Shown here: one piece after another, positions 45,694-54,782 of the stretch | Numbering within the stretch: the stretch's first letter is position 1 | How the letters are laid out: each line of letters starts with the position of its first letter | Assembly (NCBI RefSeq): GCF_014201715.1 | Contig: NZ_JACHFD010000012.1 | Location: forward strand, 62,001-126,000 | DNA from: Haloferula luteola | GTDB lineage: Bacteria > Verrucomicrobiota > Verrucomicrobiia > Verrucomicrobiales > Akkermansiaceae | DNA: 64,000 nucleotides | Direction: 5' to 3' | The notes under the pieces: model-generated | Seen by the model: only the letters and a program-made list of their open reading frames with translations | Database searches by the model: none | What the model was told of the DNA's origin: nothing | Program-made: the position numbers and the translations under genes

Positions 45694-47016
45694 ATGTTAG
45701 TGGGCATGGACGAAAGCATGGGACCCCGGAGAGTTTTGGTGATTGGTGGCGGATTTGGCGGCTTGGCCTGTGCCCGGCATTTGGCGCACCACCCGGAGTT
45801 TGAAGTGACTCTGATCGATCGGGCGAATCACCACCTGTTTCAGCCATTGCTCTATCAGGTGGCGACGGCATCGCTGGCGGCACCGGATATTGCCCGGTCG
45901 CTGCGGCAGGTATTGGAGGAGGCGGAAAATGTGAGTGTGCTGATGGATGAGATCGAGACCCTCGATAGGGAGGGGCGCCAAGCGATCGGGCAATCCGGCC
46001 GCCACTACGTTTGGGATACGTTGGTATTGGCCGTGGGGGCGCAAACCTCGTTTTTTGGCAACGACGCGTGGGAGCCTCACATGATGGGGTTGAAATCCCT
46101 TGAAGACGCCCAGGGTATCCGGCGTTTGGTGCTATCCAATTTGGAGCGGGCGGAGCGCAGCGAGGATCCCGAGGAGCGGCGGAAATGGATGACGGTCGGC
46201 ATCGTAGGGGGCGGGCCGACAGGCGTGGAGTTGGCGGGGGCGTTTGCTGATTTGATTCATCGATCGATGAGGAACGAGTTCCGGAGTATCGACACTCGGC
46301 AGCTGCGCGTGGTGCTGGTCGAGGGCTCAGAACGGATCTTGGAAGCCTATGATGAGGATCAGAGCGAATATGCGCGGCGACGCTTGGAGCGGTTGGGCGT
46401 CGAGGTGAAGACGGGCACGCGGGTGGCTGACGTGACGGAAGGTGTGCTGCATTTCCAGGGCGGCGAGGTGCTTGAAGCGCGAGCGATCATTTGGGCGGCG
46501 GGTGTCGAGGCGAATCCCCTGACCCGCCAGCTCGGGGTGGAGTTGGCGGACCGGGCGGGGCGGGTGACGCCGCTGCCTGATTTGTCGTTGCCTGGAAATC
46601 CGGATGTCTTTGTGATCGGGGATTTGGTGCGGATGAGCGATTCGGAAGGGAAAGCGGTGCCCGGCGTGGCTCCGGCCGCGGTGCAGATGGGGAAGCATGT
46701 TGCCAAGGTGCTGCTCGGCGAAAGGCATCCGGGAAATCTCCCGGAGTCGCGCCCTCCTTTCCGCTATTTCGACAAGGGCCTGATGGCGATTATCGGGAAA
46801 AATGCCGCCGTTGTGAAATCGGGAGGCCTGCGCTTGAAGGGCTATTTTGCCTGGCTAGCTTGGTTGCTGGTCCACATTTTGTTCCTGATTGGATTTCGTA
46901 ACAAATTGGTGGTGTTGCTGGGATGGTCCTTTGCCTACGTCCACGACCAACCGGGAGCGCGGATCATTGTTCACCGGCCACGCGATGCCCGAAAGGAGCC
47001 GGTGGAACCCACCTGA
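45694..47016 (+). CDS. ndh: Type II NADH dehydrogenase
   Basis: A 440-aa flavoprotein. The first dinucleotide-binding motif is VIGGGFGGLACAR (about residues 16-28), the second VGIVGGGPTGVELAG (about 168-182), and NPDVFVIGDLVRM matches the FAD-binding DVFAIGD region. The C terminus carries two hydrophobic stretches (YFAWLAWLLVHILFLIGF, VVLLGWSFAYV) that anchor it at the membrane. It transfers electrons from NADH to quinone without proton pumping. ATG 45694 and ATG 45706 are both possible starts. Confidence 0.92.
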   Translation: MLVGMDESMGPRRVLVIGGGFGGLACARHLAHHPEFEVTLIDRANHHLFQPLLYQVATASLAAPDIARSLRQVLEEAENVSVLMDEIETLDREGRQAIGQSGRHYVWDTLVLAVGAQTSFFGNDAWEPHMMGLKSLEDAQGIRRLVLSNLERAERSEDPEERRKWMTVGIVGGGPTGVELAGAFADLIHRSMRNEFRSIDTRQLRVVLVEGSERILEAYDEDQSEYARRRLERLGVEVKTGTRVADVTEGVLHFQGGEVLEARAIIWAAGVEANPLTRQLGVELADRAGRVTPLPDLSLPGNPDVFVIGDLVRMSDSEGKAVPGVAPAAVQMGKHVAKVLLGERHPGNLPESRPPFRYFDKGLMAIIGKNAAVVKSGGLRLKGYFAWLAWLLVHILFLIGFRNKLVVLLGWSFAYVHDQPGARIIVHRPRDARKEPVEPT

Positions 47017-47072
47017 ATGACGGGAAAACCCCTCTTTACATCGCGCTTGGGCTCTGACAGGTTCCCGCCCCC

Positions 47073-47624
47073 ATGATTCTAGCTGCCACCAATTGGCTCG
47101 ACATCAGCATCAACCTGCTGCTGGTGATTTTCGTCGCGGTTTGCCTGCTTCTTGCCTTGGTGGTTCTGATGCAGCGTCCGAAGCAGGAGGGTCTCGGTGC
47201 GGCATTCGGATCGGGCATGACGGACCAGATGTTTGGTGCGCGGACGACCAATGTGCTGCAAAAGGCGACGGTTTACCTGGCGACCCTGTTTTTCGTTCTG
47301 ACGCTGACGCTGGCGATTCTTTATTCGAAGCGGACCTCGAGCCGCGTGACGATGAAGATGGATCCGGTCGCGGAGTCGACGGAATCGGCTCCTGAGGCAG
47401 CGCCCGAATCGACGGTGCCCTCGTTGGAGGAGTCCATCCCCGTCGAAATCGATGAGAACGCTGGTGCACCGGCCCCAGAGGGCACTCCGGCTCCCGCCAT
47501 GGAAGAACCCGCCGTCGAGGTGGAGGAAGCCCCGGTGGTGGACGAAGCCCCGGCCCCTGATGCGGCTCCGGCAGAAGAGGCTCCGGCTGCGGGTGAGGAA
47601 ACTCCCGCTGGCGACGAGCGCTGA
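47073..47624 (+). CDS. secG: Preprotein translocase subunit SecG with long acidic tail
   Basis: A 183-aa protein. The two transmembrane segments (about 12-31 and 66-86) flank the conserved cytoplasmic loop VVLMQRPKQEGLGAAFG. E. coli SecG is 110 aa; here a tail of about 85 residues follows, rich in Glu, Pro and Ala (AAPESTVPSLEE, APAPEGTPAPAME), with net negative charge. The subunit belongs to the SecYEG channel. The tail is unusual in composition and could be surface-exposed on the cytoplasmic side. It is followed by a rhomboid gene after 69 nt. Confidence 0.93.
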   Translation: MILAATNWLDISINLLLVIFVAVCLLLALVVLMQRPKQEGLGAAFGSGMTDQMFGARTTNVLQKATVYLATLFFVLTLTLAILYSKRTSSRVTMKMDPVAESTESAPEAAPESTVPSLEESIPVEIDENAGAPAPEGTPAPAMEEPAVEVEEAPVVDEAPAPDAAPAEEAPAAGEETPAGDER

Positions 47625-47693
47625 TTTTCGCGAGCGTTCGCTCACCGGGATTCTTTACGCGGAAGCGGCCGGTGTGGTCGCTTTCATGGCGCC

Positions 47694-48842
47694 ATGTCCG
47701 AACCCCATCTGCCTGCTTGGAAGCGATCTGACGCCTTTCCTCCGGCCTCTGAAGGCTGGGGCTGGGTGGATCGCAAGGGGAGACGACAGAGTTGTTCGGA
47801 TCTGGATGCTCTCGCTGCGGCTATCATTGATGACGCGGGTGCCCGGGTGGATCTGGTTTGGACGCCTGAGCATTCCCACCTCGTTTTGCCCGAGGAGATT
47901 CCCGCGTTGCTTCCGGCGTTGAAGGAAGCCCGGGTTCGGTGGGCGGAGTGGGAGATTCAGGAAGGTGCCCGCCAGATGAAGTGGTTTGGGATTCTGGCCG
48001 TGGTGTTGGCGGTGGCGACGGCCATGAAGCCGACGACCGTGGGGTTGGCGGTGATTCTCTTTCTGATGCTCGGTTTTTTCCCGTGGTATCAGGGGCGGAA
48101 GCGCTTGCGCCGGGCTAAGGCCTGGAAAGCGGAAGAAGGGGTCGGGGATCTCGAGGGGCTTCGTTTCGAAACCTGGCTGATGGCCCAGAAGGCACCCGTC
48201 ACCCACGCCATGATGGCAATCATCGGGGTGATTGCGCTCGTGCAGTGGTTGGGTCCGCAGACGCTGGAGGAACAGGTGAAGTCGGCAGGGTTGGTGAAGG
48301 TGAATGGCAGGGCTCTCGATACCTGGAGGTTGGCGACGGCCCCATTTCTGCATGGGCATCCTCTGCATCTGTTTTTCAATGCCTCGGCCTTGCTCTATCT
48401 AGGGAGGCGAATGGAGGTGTTGGCGCGCTGGCCGCACCTTTTGCTGGTGTTTGTGCTTTCCGCTTGGGTGGGCGGGGAATGCTCTGCCCGCTGGGTGGCG
48501 GCATCTTCGCTGGGAGCTTCGGGGGGACTGATGGGGATGTTGGGATTCCTCATGGTGTATGAGGCGATGCATCGTCGCTTGGTTCCGGAGAGTTCACGCC
48601 GTCGGCTGCTAGCGGGCTTATTGCTGACGATAGGAATTGGCGTGGTGGGATTTCGCTTTATCGACAATGGAGCCCACGGCGGCGGTTTGGTGTTGGGGAT
48701 GGCGTATGCCTTCGCGGTCTTTCCTTCTTCGGTTTCCGCGACCCGTCCGAAGACCACCTTGCCGGATCGCCTGGCTGGTGCTGCGGCTGCTGGGGTCTTC
48801 TTGTGGGCGGCCATTTTCACGCTGATCAAAATCAGCGCCTAA
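47694..48842 (+). CDS. Rhomboid-family intramembrane serine protease
   Basis: A 382-aa protein. About 90 N-terminal residues are soluble, then two membrane segments (about 97-130), then the rhomboid core (about 160-360). The catalytic serine lies in SLGASGGLMG and the histidine in DNGAHGGGLVLG. The HGHPLHLFFNASAL segment provides the conserved Asn. The core looks intact, so an active protease is expected. Substrates are unknown. It converges with the last gene (48848) of the minus-strand operon. Confidence 0.88.
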   Translation: MSEPHLPAWKRSDAFPPASEGWGWVDRKGRRQSCSDLDALAAAIIDDAGARVDLVWTPEHSHLVLPEEIPALLPALKEARVRWAEWEIQEGARQMKWFGILAVVLAVATAMKPTTVGLAVILFLMLGFFPWYQGRKRLRRAKAWKAEEGVGDLEGLRFETWLMAQKAPVTHAMMAIIGVIALVQWLGPQTLEEQVKSAGLVKVNGRALDTWRLATAPFLHGHPLHLFFNASALLYLGRRMEVLARWPHLLLVFVLSAWVGGECSARWVAASSLGASGGLMGMLGFLMVYEAMHRRLVPESSRRRLLAGLLLTIGIGVVGFRFIDNGAHGGGLVLGMAYAFAVFPSSVSATRPKTTLPDRLAGAAAAGVFLWAAIFTLIKISA

Positions 48843-48847
48843 AGCCT

Positions 48848-49057
48848 TCATGCATCGTGCTGGAAGGCGAACAGCACTAGCAATGCGATCCCGATCACCC
48901 ACAACAGGATGACGTTGAAAATGAAATAGGGGTAGGCCATGAGGGCGAGGCCGATCACCTTGGGCTTCCAGCGGTCGAGGGCCTTGCCGTATCTCCAGAC
49001 GCCCCAACCGATGGTTCCGAAGATAAAGCCGGCAAGCAATTGGAAGGGATGGAACAT
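48848..49057 (-). CDS. Small two-segment membrane protein, last gene of the coupled operon
   Basis: A 69-aa protein with two hydrophobic stretches (about 7-22 and 38-64, FNVILLWVIGIALLVLFAF). It starts 8 nt after the stop of the upstream gene. The family is common in Verrucomicrobia-like genomes by memory of the pattern, but I do not know a function. Its place at the end of the operon suggests it shares the job of the other six products. Confidence 0.7.
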   Translation of the reverse strand: MFHPFQLLAGFIFGTIGWGVWRYGKALDRWKPKVIGLALMAYPYFIFNVILLWVIGIALLVLFAFQHDA

Positions 49058-49065
49058 GGCAGGAA

Positions 49066-50430
49066 TCAGCGATGGTACCAGGCGGGGCTCTGGTACAGAT
49101 TGAACTGGATCGACGAGAATACGCTGAAATCAAATTGGGCAGTGCCAAAAGTCTGTGACGACCCACGCAATGTGCCGTTTTCGAGGGCTTCCAGTTTGAA
49201 GGTCACACAGCCTCCGTCGGCGAAGTAGGCCCGAATGTCGCCATTGCGGCGGATGGGACGCCAAAATTTTTCGGGATCCCGCGCGTCCTCTTCGGTGCGC
49301 AGGGGAAAGGCACGAAGCCGGTCGACAGGGAGTTGGAAATCTCTGAGATCCGCATCGATGGATGCGAGTCCATCTTGGATGCGGGTAATGCCGCCGTCGA
49401 TGGTGTCGCCATTGCGAAGTTGAATTTCTCCTTGGCGGGGTTTTTCGGGGAGATTTGGGGCGGGTTCTTGTCGGCCGAATCCCTGGCGGGCTTGGAAGCC
49501 TCCTTCAAGGACGCCATCCCAACTTTCGATCTGAATCCGGGTAATGCGGATCCCGGCGGATTGTTGGCTGACGAATTCGAGCATGGGCCCGGGGTCCTGC
49601 TTGAGGGGATCGTTGTCTCGCCAGTCGGTGACGATCTGGTCGCCGACGATCAGCCGGAACAATCCGTTCTCGATGTCTTGAAGCATTTCGATGTGCACCG
49701 ATCCGGTGGAGCCAAGATCTTCGACGGCGCCGGCGCTGCCGATCGGTTGAATTTGACCTCGATTGTTGCCCCTCACCAAGCGTTTGCGGAAGGAGACGTA
49801 CTGATTCTGGCAGGCGAGTTCGTAGTAGCTTTCGAGTTCTCCCTGGGCGCTCGCCTGCCCGTGGGTGCGGATGCTGAGATCAGTGCGATCGTTCCAATCG
49901 ACGTCGATGCCGATGCGGATTTTGGGGTGCACGCCGATCTCCCGCCGGATTTCTCCCGCCCCTTGGCAAACGAGGGAGCCTTGGTCGATTTGCCACGTAT
50001 CGTCCTCTTGCGTCCATCCGGTGAGATCGGAGGGACCACGGTAGAGGATGGCGGCGCGGTCGCGGACATCAAGGCTGGCGACCATGTCGCGGCGAAGGGT
50101 GAGGATGCCTGCATAGTGCGTCTTCAGAACCACGGATTCGGCAGTGAGGTCGAGAAGTACCCCGCGCAGCGAATCGCCATTGCTAAGGGTGACGCGAGCG
50201 GTGTGTTTCCCTTCGGGTAGTTCGGATTCACGGGCCGAGGGAATGCGAATTTCCTGAAGATCCTTGAGACGGAGTGGGGCGGGGTGAGTGAGCAGGGGGG
50301 ATGACCAAGCCAGTTGATCTCCGGTAACAGCATCAAGGTGTCCATGGAGGATGTCACCATTGGCAAACTCGGCGGTCATCGAACTGGCGGCGGAGCCTGC
50401 CAGCAGCGCGGTGAGGAGGCAGGCAATCAT
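49066..50430 (-). CDS. Secreted paralog 3 of the tandem NGD/jelly-roll family
   Basis: A 454-aa exported protein (signal peptide MIACLLTALLAGSAASSMTA). The architecture is shared with the two upstream genes. Two short barrel-like repeats at the N terminus have NGD..HG and NGDSLRG patterns followed by a strand ending in L.L..L. A middle domain of about 150 residues (WTQEDDTWQIDQGSLVCQG onward, ending GIRITRIQIESWDG) resembles a LamG/3-keto-disaccharide hydrolase jelly-roll. A third barrel-like repeat (IQLRNGDTIDGGI) lies near residues 340-385. No catalytic site was recognised. The start overlaps the upstream stop by 4 nt. Function unknown. Confidence 0.75.
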   Translation of the reverse strand: MIACLLTALLAGSAASSMTAEFANGDILHGHLDAVTGDQLAWSSPLLTHPAPLRLKDLQEIRIPSARESELPEGKHTARVTLSNGDSLRGVLLDLTAESVVLKTHYAGILTLRRDMVASLDVRDRAAILYRGPSDLTGWTQEDDTWQIDQGSLVCQGAGEIRREIGVHPKIRIGIDVDWNDRTDLSIRTHGQASAQGELESYYELACQNQYVSFRKRLVRGNNRGQIQPIGSAGAVEDLGSTGSVHIEMLQDIENGLFRLIVGDQIVTDWRDNDPLKQDPGPMLEFVSQQSAGIRITRIQIESWDGVLEGGFQARQGFGRQEPAPNLPEKPRQGEIQLRNGDTIDGGITRIQDGLASIDADLRDFQLPVDRLRAFPLRTEEDARDPEKFWRPIRRNGDIRAYFADGGCVTFKLEALENGTLRGSSQTFGTAQFDFSVFSSIQFNLYQSPAWYHR

Positions 50431-51740
50431 GGTTCTTCAGGAGGAAGCTGGCGGCGAGCGAGGGCACGCAGCGCCTCGCGGCGGAACGTGAGTTCTCCGA
50501 GCAAGGGATGGAGAATACGGGCTTGCTGATTTTCGAAATGGCAGGACTCGGCGCTGATGAGTCCAGTATCGGGAAGGCCGATCAACAGGGGAGAGCGCCC
50601 GGTGGCCTCGTCGGAATGGCAGAAAAACAGGGTGGAAACACGGTCCATGGGGACGTGAAGCGGACTCGGGGAGAAGTCGGTTTGAATTTCGACCGAGTTC
50701 GATGGAGAGTCCGCTTGAGATCCGAGAATCTTTCCACCGAAGCGTTGCCCATCGATGTCGATGAGAGCATCGACGGTGGGATCGCCCCGTTCTTCATTGG
50801 GATGGCGGTCGCGGATGGGATTCCAAGCACGGAGGAGAATCGGGCCCACGGACATCGCTTCGGGTTCGTTGATCAAGGAATTGAACACGATCTTCGAACC
50901 TTCGGGGATGCCTTGGCGATCGACGGCGTCGAGGAGCACCTCCGCATCGTCGAGCTGAATTTTCAGATGGTGGCGATCGCGGTCGACTCGGATCTCCAGT
51001 TGAAAAGTGGACTGCGGGAAATCGGCAGGATTGAGGGGCACCTCGCCGAGGGTATCGAAAGTGTTTTGGCGCGAGCTCTGGCGATCGAGTCGCAGCCGGT
51101 GATTGCGGATTTGCAGTCGATAGCGGTCCTCTTTCTGGGGGCCAGGGGATTCGCTGGCGGAGCAGAAGTAAACCTCAAGATTGGTGGTGCGGGCCCACTT
51201 GAGCTGGAACTGAAGAGAGAAGGAGGAGGAAATCGAGCCCGGGTCAAAGGCGCTGGGACCCCGGCCGAGAGAAATCAGCGCACCGTTCTCGACCCTCCAT
51301 GCACTGGGGCCGCTCCATTCCTCGCCCGCTTGAGGACCGTCATAGAGAATTCGCCGTGGTTGCAAGCCGACTTGCAAGGAGCGGATAAGGCGACGCGGGA
51401 CATCGAGCGGAGACGAATAGGCGGTGTTGACGGTGATGGTCTCGTCGCCAATCGCCTTGAGTTCGCAAGGGAAGACATCGCCATTGATCAAGACCACTCG
51501 GGCGCTTTGATCGGCCCATTCCTCGGGGGGGGGAGGGAAGTTGACCTCTCGCACACCCTCCAGTTTCAGCCCCAGATCCTCTTGGGCCAATGGGGTCCGC
51601 AATGAGAGCTGCTCACGATCCAAGGTGACGACTTCGCCGGTGAGCCGCGAGCCATCGGTCAGCAGGATTTGGTCTGCCGAGGCGGTGATGGCGACGAGGC
51701 CCATGAGCGCCGAAGTGAGGCTGGAAAACTTTGGAGTCAT
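50427..51740 (-). CDS. Secreted paralog 2 of the tandem NGD/jelly-roll family
   Basis: A 437-aa exported protein (signal peptide about residues 1-22, MTPKFSSLTSALMGLVAITA). It shares the layout of its neighbours: barrel repeats LTDGSRLTGEVV and LINGDVFPCELK, a jelly-roll-like middle (WRVENGALISLGRGPSA, FSLQFQLKWARTTNLEVYF) and a third repeat (ALIDIDGQRFGGKIL) near residue 330. It has 4-nt overlaps with both neighbours. Sequence identity with the other two is low enough to suggest old duplication. Function unknown. Confidence 0.75.
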   Translation of the reverse strand: MTPKFSSLTSALMGLVAITASADQILLTDGSRLTGEVVTLDREQLSLRTPLAQEDLGLKLEGVREVNFPPPPEEWADQSARVVLINGDVFPCELKAIGDETITVNTAYSSPLDVPRRLIRSLQVGLQPRRILYDGPQAGEEWSGPSAWRVENGALISLGRGPSAFDPGSISSSFSLQFQLKWARTTNLEVYFCSASESPGPQKEDRYRLQIRNHRLRLDRQSSRQNTFDTLGEVPLNPADFPQSTFQLEIRVDRDRHHLKIQLDDAEVLLDAVDRQGIPEGSKIVFNSLINEPEAMSVGPILLRAWNPIRDRHPNEERGDPTVDALIDIDGQRFGGKILGSQADSPSNSVEIQTDFSPSPLHVPMDRVSTLFFCHSDEATGRSPLLIGLPDTGLISAESCHFENQQARILHPLLGELTFRREALRALARRQLPPEEP

Positions 51741-53170
51741 GGCTCGTCCCAGGGGTTGAGGAATTGCCCTGCGGGTTGGTATTCCAACAGGCTGGCGGCG
51801 CGGAGGTCGAGGCGGACTTGATTCAAGAGAGGGGAATCCAGCACGGCATGGTCGGGACCCGCTTCGCGGATCTTTCCGGTGATGCGCCCAACGGGTTGGA
51901 AAAAGACAGCGAGACTGCCATTTCCGATCGATTCCGGAGGCTCGACCTGATGGCCGGCGAGGTGGACTTCCGCGACTTCATGAAGGGGGATCGTGAGGTC
52001 GGCGTAGGGACCGGAGAGGGTGATGCGACGATCCTGAATGGAAACGATTTCTCCGGAAAACCGGTCGGTTCCATTGGTGAGGAGAATAAGGTCACGATCG
52101 GCGTGATCGAAGCTACGGGCGGCGTCCGGCATGCCGTTCCATTCGGCGACCAGAAGGTTGGAGATTCGCAGCGAGTCGTGGTTACCAGGGACACCGAAGC
52201 CAATGCCGCCGCCGAGGGGTTGAAAGTTCTCTTCTTCCTCCAGATTCCAATGGATCATGTAGGATCCGTCGACATAGAGGGTCACCGTGCCTTCATCGAG
52301 GTCAGTTCGGATTTCCAGTTCGGCTTCGTCGCGTTTCCGAAACTGGACGGTCGAGGCGTCGGTTCGGATCATTCGGGAAAACGGGCGGCCGTCTTTTTCA
52401 TAACCGCAGCGTTGCAGAGAAACATAGTTTCCACGGACGTTGAGAATGAGGGAATTGCCGAAAGATGCGGTGGTGAAGTCCGGACGCGGCGCGGCCTGCT
52501 GAGCCTCTTCGTCACCCTCAAGGGGAGGCGGAGCCATGAAGTCACTGTAGAATCCGATCATTACGGGGGGCATGGCCCGCCAGTCGAGATGCATGCGAAA
52601 GACCGATTGCCTCGGCATCGATAGGGCGCGTCGCAGAATCTCGGGTCCCCCGTGGTAGTACCAATCTCCGCCAGAGTGCTGCCAGGCTGGGGTCTTGGAT
52701 TCTTGAGCCTCCGGGGTGGGATCGGTCGAAGCGGGGAGGGTGATTTCCCAGGCTTCGGCATCGAAGGGACCGGCATAGATCAAGCGTCCCCCGAAAGGGT
52801 TGGGAGCGAGGGAGGCGATGGCCGATATCGGAATCGTCAGTTGCCCCGCAACGGCCGATTCCATGACCAGTTGGTCACGATCCATGGAAACGATGGTGCC
52901 GGGGAGGCAATCTCCATTGGTGAGGAAAACATGGGAGAGTTCACCCGTGACCCCTTGGGGTTGGGCACCGCGCAGGGCGACGTGCTGGATCCGATCGAGA
53001 TTGAAGCTAAGACCGTTGTCTGCGTCGTCTCGCAACCACAGGAGCTTGCCCTCGGGCGTAATGCCACCAAAATGACCTTCCAGGCTTCCGTCGCTGAGTC
53101 GCAGCAAATCCGGAGGCTCGGCGGAGGCCATGCCCAGGATCAAGGGAAGCAGCAGGAGGAGGCGAATCAT
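51737..53170 (-). CDS. Secreted paralog 1 of the tandem NGD/jelly-roll family
   Basis: A 477-aa exported protein beginning with signal peptide MIRLLLLLPLILGMASA at ATG 53170 (an extended frame to 53260 overlaps the upstream coding end). Repeats LSDGSLEGHFGG and LTNGDCLPGTIV, then GRLIYAGPFDAEAWEI and a middle with WYYHGGPEILRR and VFRMHLDWRAM typical of the jelly-roll part, then a third repeat LTNGTDRFSGEIVS. It is the first of three tandem copies. The start overlaps the stop of the toroid protein gene by 4 nt. Function unknown. Confidence 0.75.
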   Translation of the reverse strand: MIRLLLLLPLILGMASAEPPDLLRLSDGSLEGHFGGITPEGKLLWLRDDADNGLSFNLDRIQHVALRGAQPQGVTGELSHVFLTNGDCLPGTIVSMDRDQLVMESAVAGQLTIPISAIASLAPNPFGGRLIYAGPFDAEAWEITLPASTDPTPEAQESKTPAWQHSGGDWYYHGGPEILRRALSMPRQSVFRMHLDWRAMPPVMIGFYSDFMAPPPLEGDEEAQQAAPRPDFTTASFGNSLILNVRGNYVSLQRCGYEKDGRPFSRMIRTDASTVQFRKRDEAELEIRTDLDEGTVTLYVDGSYMIHWNLEEEENFQPLGGGIGFGVPGNHDSLRISNLLVAEWNGMPDAARSFDHADRDLILLTNGTDRFSGEIVSIQDRRITLSGPYADLTIPLHEVAEVHLAGHQVEPPESIGNGSLAVFFQPVGRITGKIREAGPDHAVLDSPLLNQVRLDLRAASLLEYQPAGQFLNPWDEP

Positions 53171-54159
53171 TTTTCGTAGATAGGGAGGTAGCGGTAATTG
53201 AGGGCGATGGAGAGAAGGGCACCTGCGGTGCTGAAGGCCTCTCCCTTGTCTCCAGGCCATGATCCATCGGGCTGTTGAAGCACCCCAAGATAGCGAAGGT
53301 TTTTCTCATTCCATTCGGCCCACAATTGGTCGTTGGATTGGAAAAGCGCCTGCGACATATAGTATTCGTAGTAGTAGGGGTAATGCTGGTCGCGGTAGTC
53401 GAGATTCTCCGCAAGGTAGTCGACACTCTTGGCAAAACCTTTCCCCTCCCGTTGTTTAGCAAGGCCGAGGCAGGTGACGCCAATGGCTGTCAGTGTGGGC
53501 TTACCTCCGCCGGAGGAAGTGTAGCCGTAGGAGCCGTCTTCCGCGCGACACCGGGCCATGAACGCGAGACCTTTTTGGATGGCTTCCTGTGGGACGCCGA
53601 TGCCGGCATTGCGGGCCCCCAGCAAGGCGACAAGTTGGCAACCGGAGACCGTGGTGTCGGCATCTCGGCTTTCCGGTGAATAACGCCAAGCGCTCGCGGG
53701 GTTGCGTTCTTGGGCATTGAGAATGAGATCGACCGCTTTTTTAAGGGCGGGAGCGAGCTTGGGCTCATCGACCATGCCGTAAGCCTCGGCAAGGGCGAGG
53801 GTACAGAAGCCATGGTTGTACATCGAGTTGCCGATGTATCCATTGCGGTCTTTTTGATTCTCTAGGATGTATCGAACGCAGCGATGAATGGCTTCGGCGT
53901 AGGGGCCGTGATTGGCGTCGTCTCCGTGGGCGAGAAAGGCTTTGAGGCAGAGGCCGACCACGGCAGGTTCGCCGCCCATGGTATCGTTCCAGGAGCCCCC
54001 TTCGTTTTGAGTGCGGACGAGGTAGGCAAGACCGCGTTCATACATCGATTCCACTTGGGCGGGGATCGGATCAGTAGGGCGGTTTGGAAGTACTTGGGCA
54101 GACAGGCCGGAGTTTCCTGCAACGATGATCCAGGTGAGAGTGACGATGCGAGGGATCAT
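53167..54159 (-). CDS. Secreted toroid (terpene cyclase/prenyltransferase-like) protein
   Basis: A 330-aa exported protein (signal peptide about residues 1-22). It has four or more QW-like repeats (TQNEGGSWND, QKDRNGYIGN, RAEDGSYGYT, QQPDGSWPGD) that build an (alpha/alpha) barrel as in squalene-hopene cyclase and alpha-macroglobulin/complement TED domains. The catalytic DxDD motif of cyclases is absent, so an enzymatic cyclase role is unlikely. Binding or scaffolding of another secreted protein is more plausible. It overlaps neighbours by 4 nt at both ends. Confidence 0.8.
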   Translation of the reverse strand: MIPRIVTLTWIIVAGNSGLSAQVLPNRPTDPIPAQVESMYERGLAYLVRTQNEGGSWNDTMGGEPAVVGLCLKAFLAHGDDANHGPYAEAIHRCVRYILENQKDRNGYIGNSMYNHGFCTLALAEAYGMVDEPKLAPALKKAVDLILNAQERNPASAWRYSPESRDADTTVSGCQLVALLGARNAGIGVPQEAIQKGLAFMARCRAEDGSYGYTSSGGGKPTLTAIGVTCLGLAKQREGKGFAKSVDYLAENLDYRDQHYPYYYEYYMSQALFQSNDQLWAEWNEKNLRYLGVLQQPDGSWPGDKGEAFSTAGALLSIALNYRYLPIYEK

Positions 54160-54782
54160 GGTTCTAGGCGCCGCAGCCCTCGGTTGTAGGCTTTCAGAGC
54201 CTCGCTGAATTCATCGGGCAGGGATTTTCCGGCCACACCGGCGCCCTTGGGCACACGTCGGGTTTCGGAAGCGCCGCTGGCGGTTCCCTGGACGTTCTGA
54301 TTGGCGAGGTCGGAGTCACCGGTCATGCCTTCGCCGTCTCCTTGCTGGGAGGGTTGCTTGCCCTGTTGCGGTTTTCCGGTTTCGCCATCGATGCCGAGCA
54401 TGCGTTCCAACATTTTCATCATGGCACCCGATTCGGGTGAGCCTTCGCCAGACTGTTGCTGACGTTTTTTGGCGGCTTGATAGATCTTCTCGATGACATC
54501 GGTTTGGGCCGCGAGGGTTTCGCCACCGGTTTCATGTTCCCAAAGTCGCTCGCTGGCTTCGTCCATGGCGTCTTCCACTTCGCGGAACAGGAGGATCACT
54601 TCCTCCGCAGTTTGCTCGATGGTCAATTGCTGCACATCTGCGGCCAGTTCGTCCTGTTGGTCCGAGAGCCGTTGCGAACTCTCTTGGTGGCGCAGCGTGG
54701 CGTCCTCGTGAGAGGGGGAGGGGACCGGTTCGGCGAAGGCCCAGGTGGTGGTGAGGGCCAGAATCCAATAGATGCATCTCAT
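54156..54782 (-). CDS. Small secreted helical protein of the coupled operon
   Basis: A 208-aa protein with a signal peptide (MRCIYWILALTTTWAFA). Residues about 30-115 are predicted helical and acidic/Gln-rich (QQDELAADVQQLTIEQTAEE), and residues about 115-165 are Gly/Gln/Ser-rich and look disordered. It ends in a conserved-looking helix (EFSEALKAYNRGLRRLEP). The 4-nt overlap with the large coiled-coil gene upstream implies co-production. I recognise no family. Confidence 0.7.
   Translation of the reverse strand: MRCIYWILALTTTWAFAEPVPSPSHEDATLRHQESSQRLSDQQDELAADVQQLTIEQTAEEVILLFREVEDAMDEASERLWEHETGGETLAAQTDVIEKIYQAAKKRQQQSGEGSPESGAMMKMLERMLGIDGETGKPQQGKQPSQQGDGEGMTGDSDLANQNVQGTASGASETRRVPKGAGVAGKSLPDEFSEALKAYNRGLRRLEP

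Noticed and set aside
51731-52624. 297-codon plus-strand frame opposite secreted paralog 1
   Set aside because: It is a shadow of the paralog gene on the minus strand; it has no signal peptide or motif, and the minus frame fits the operon.
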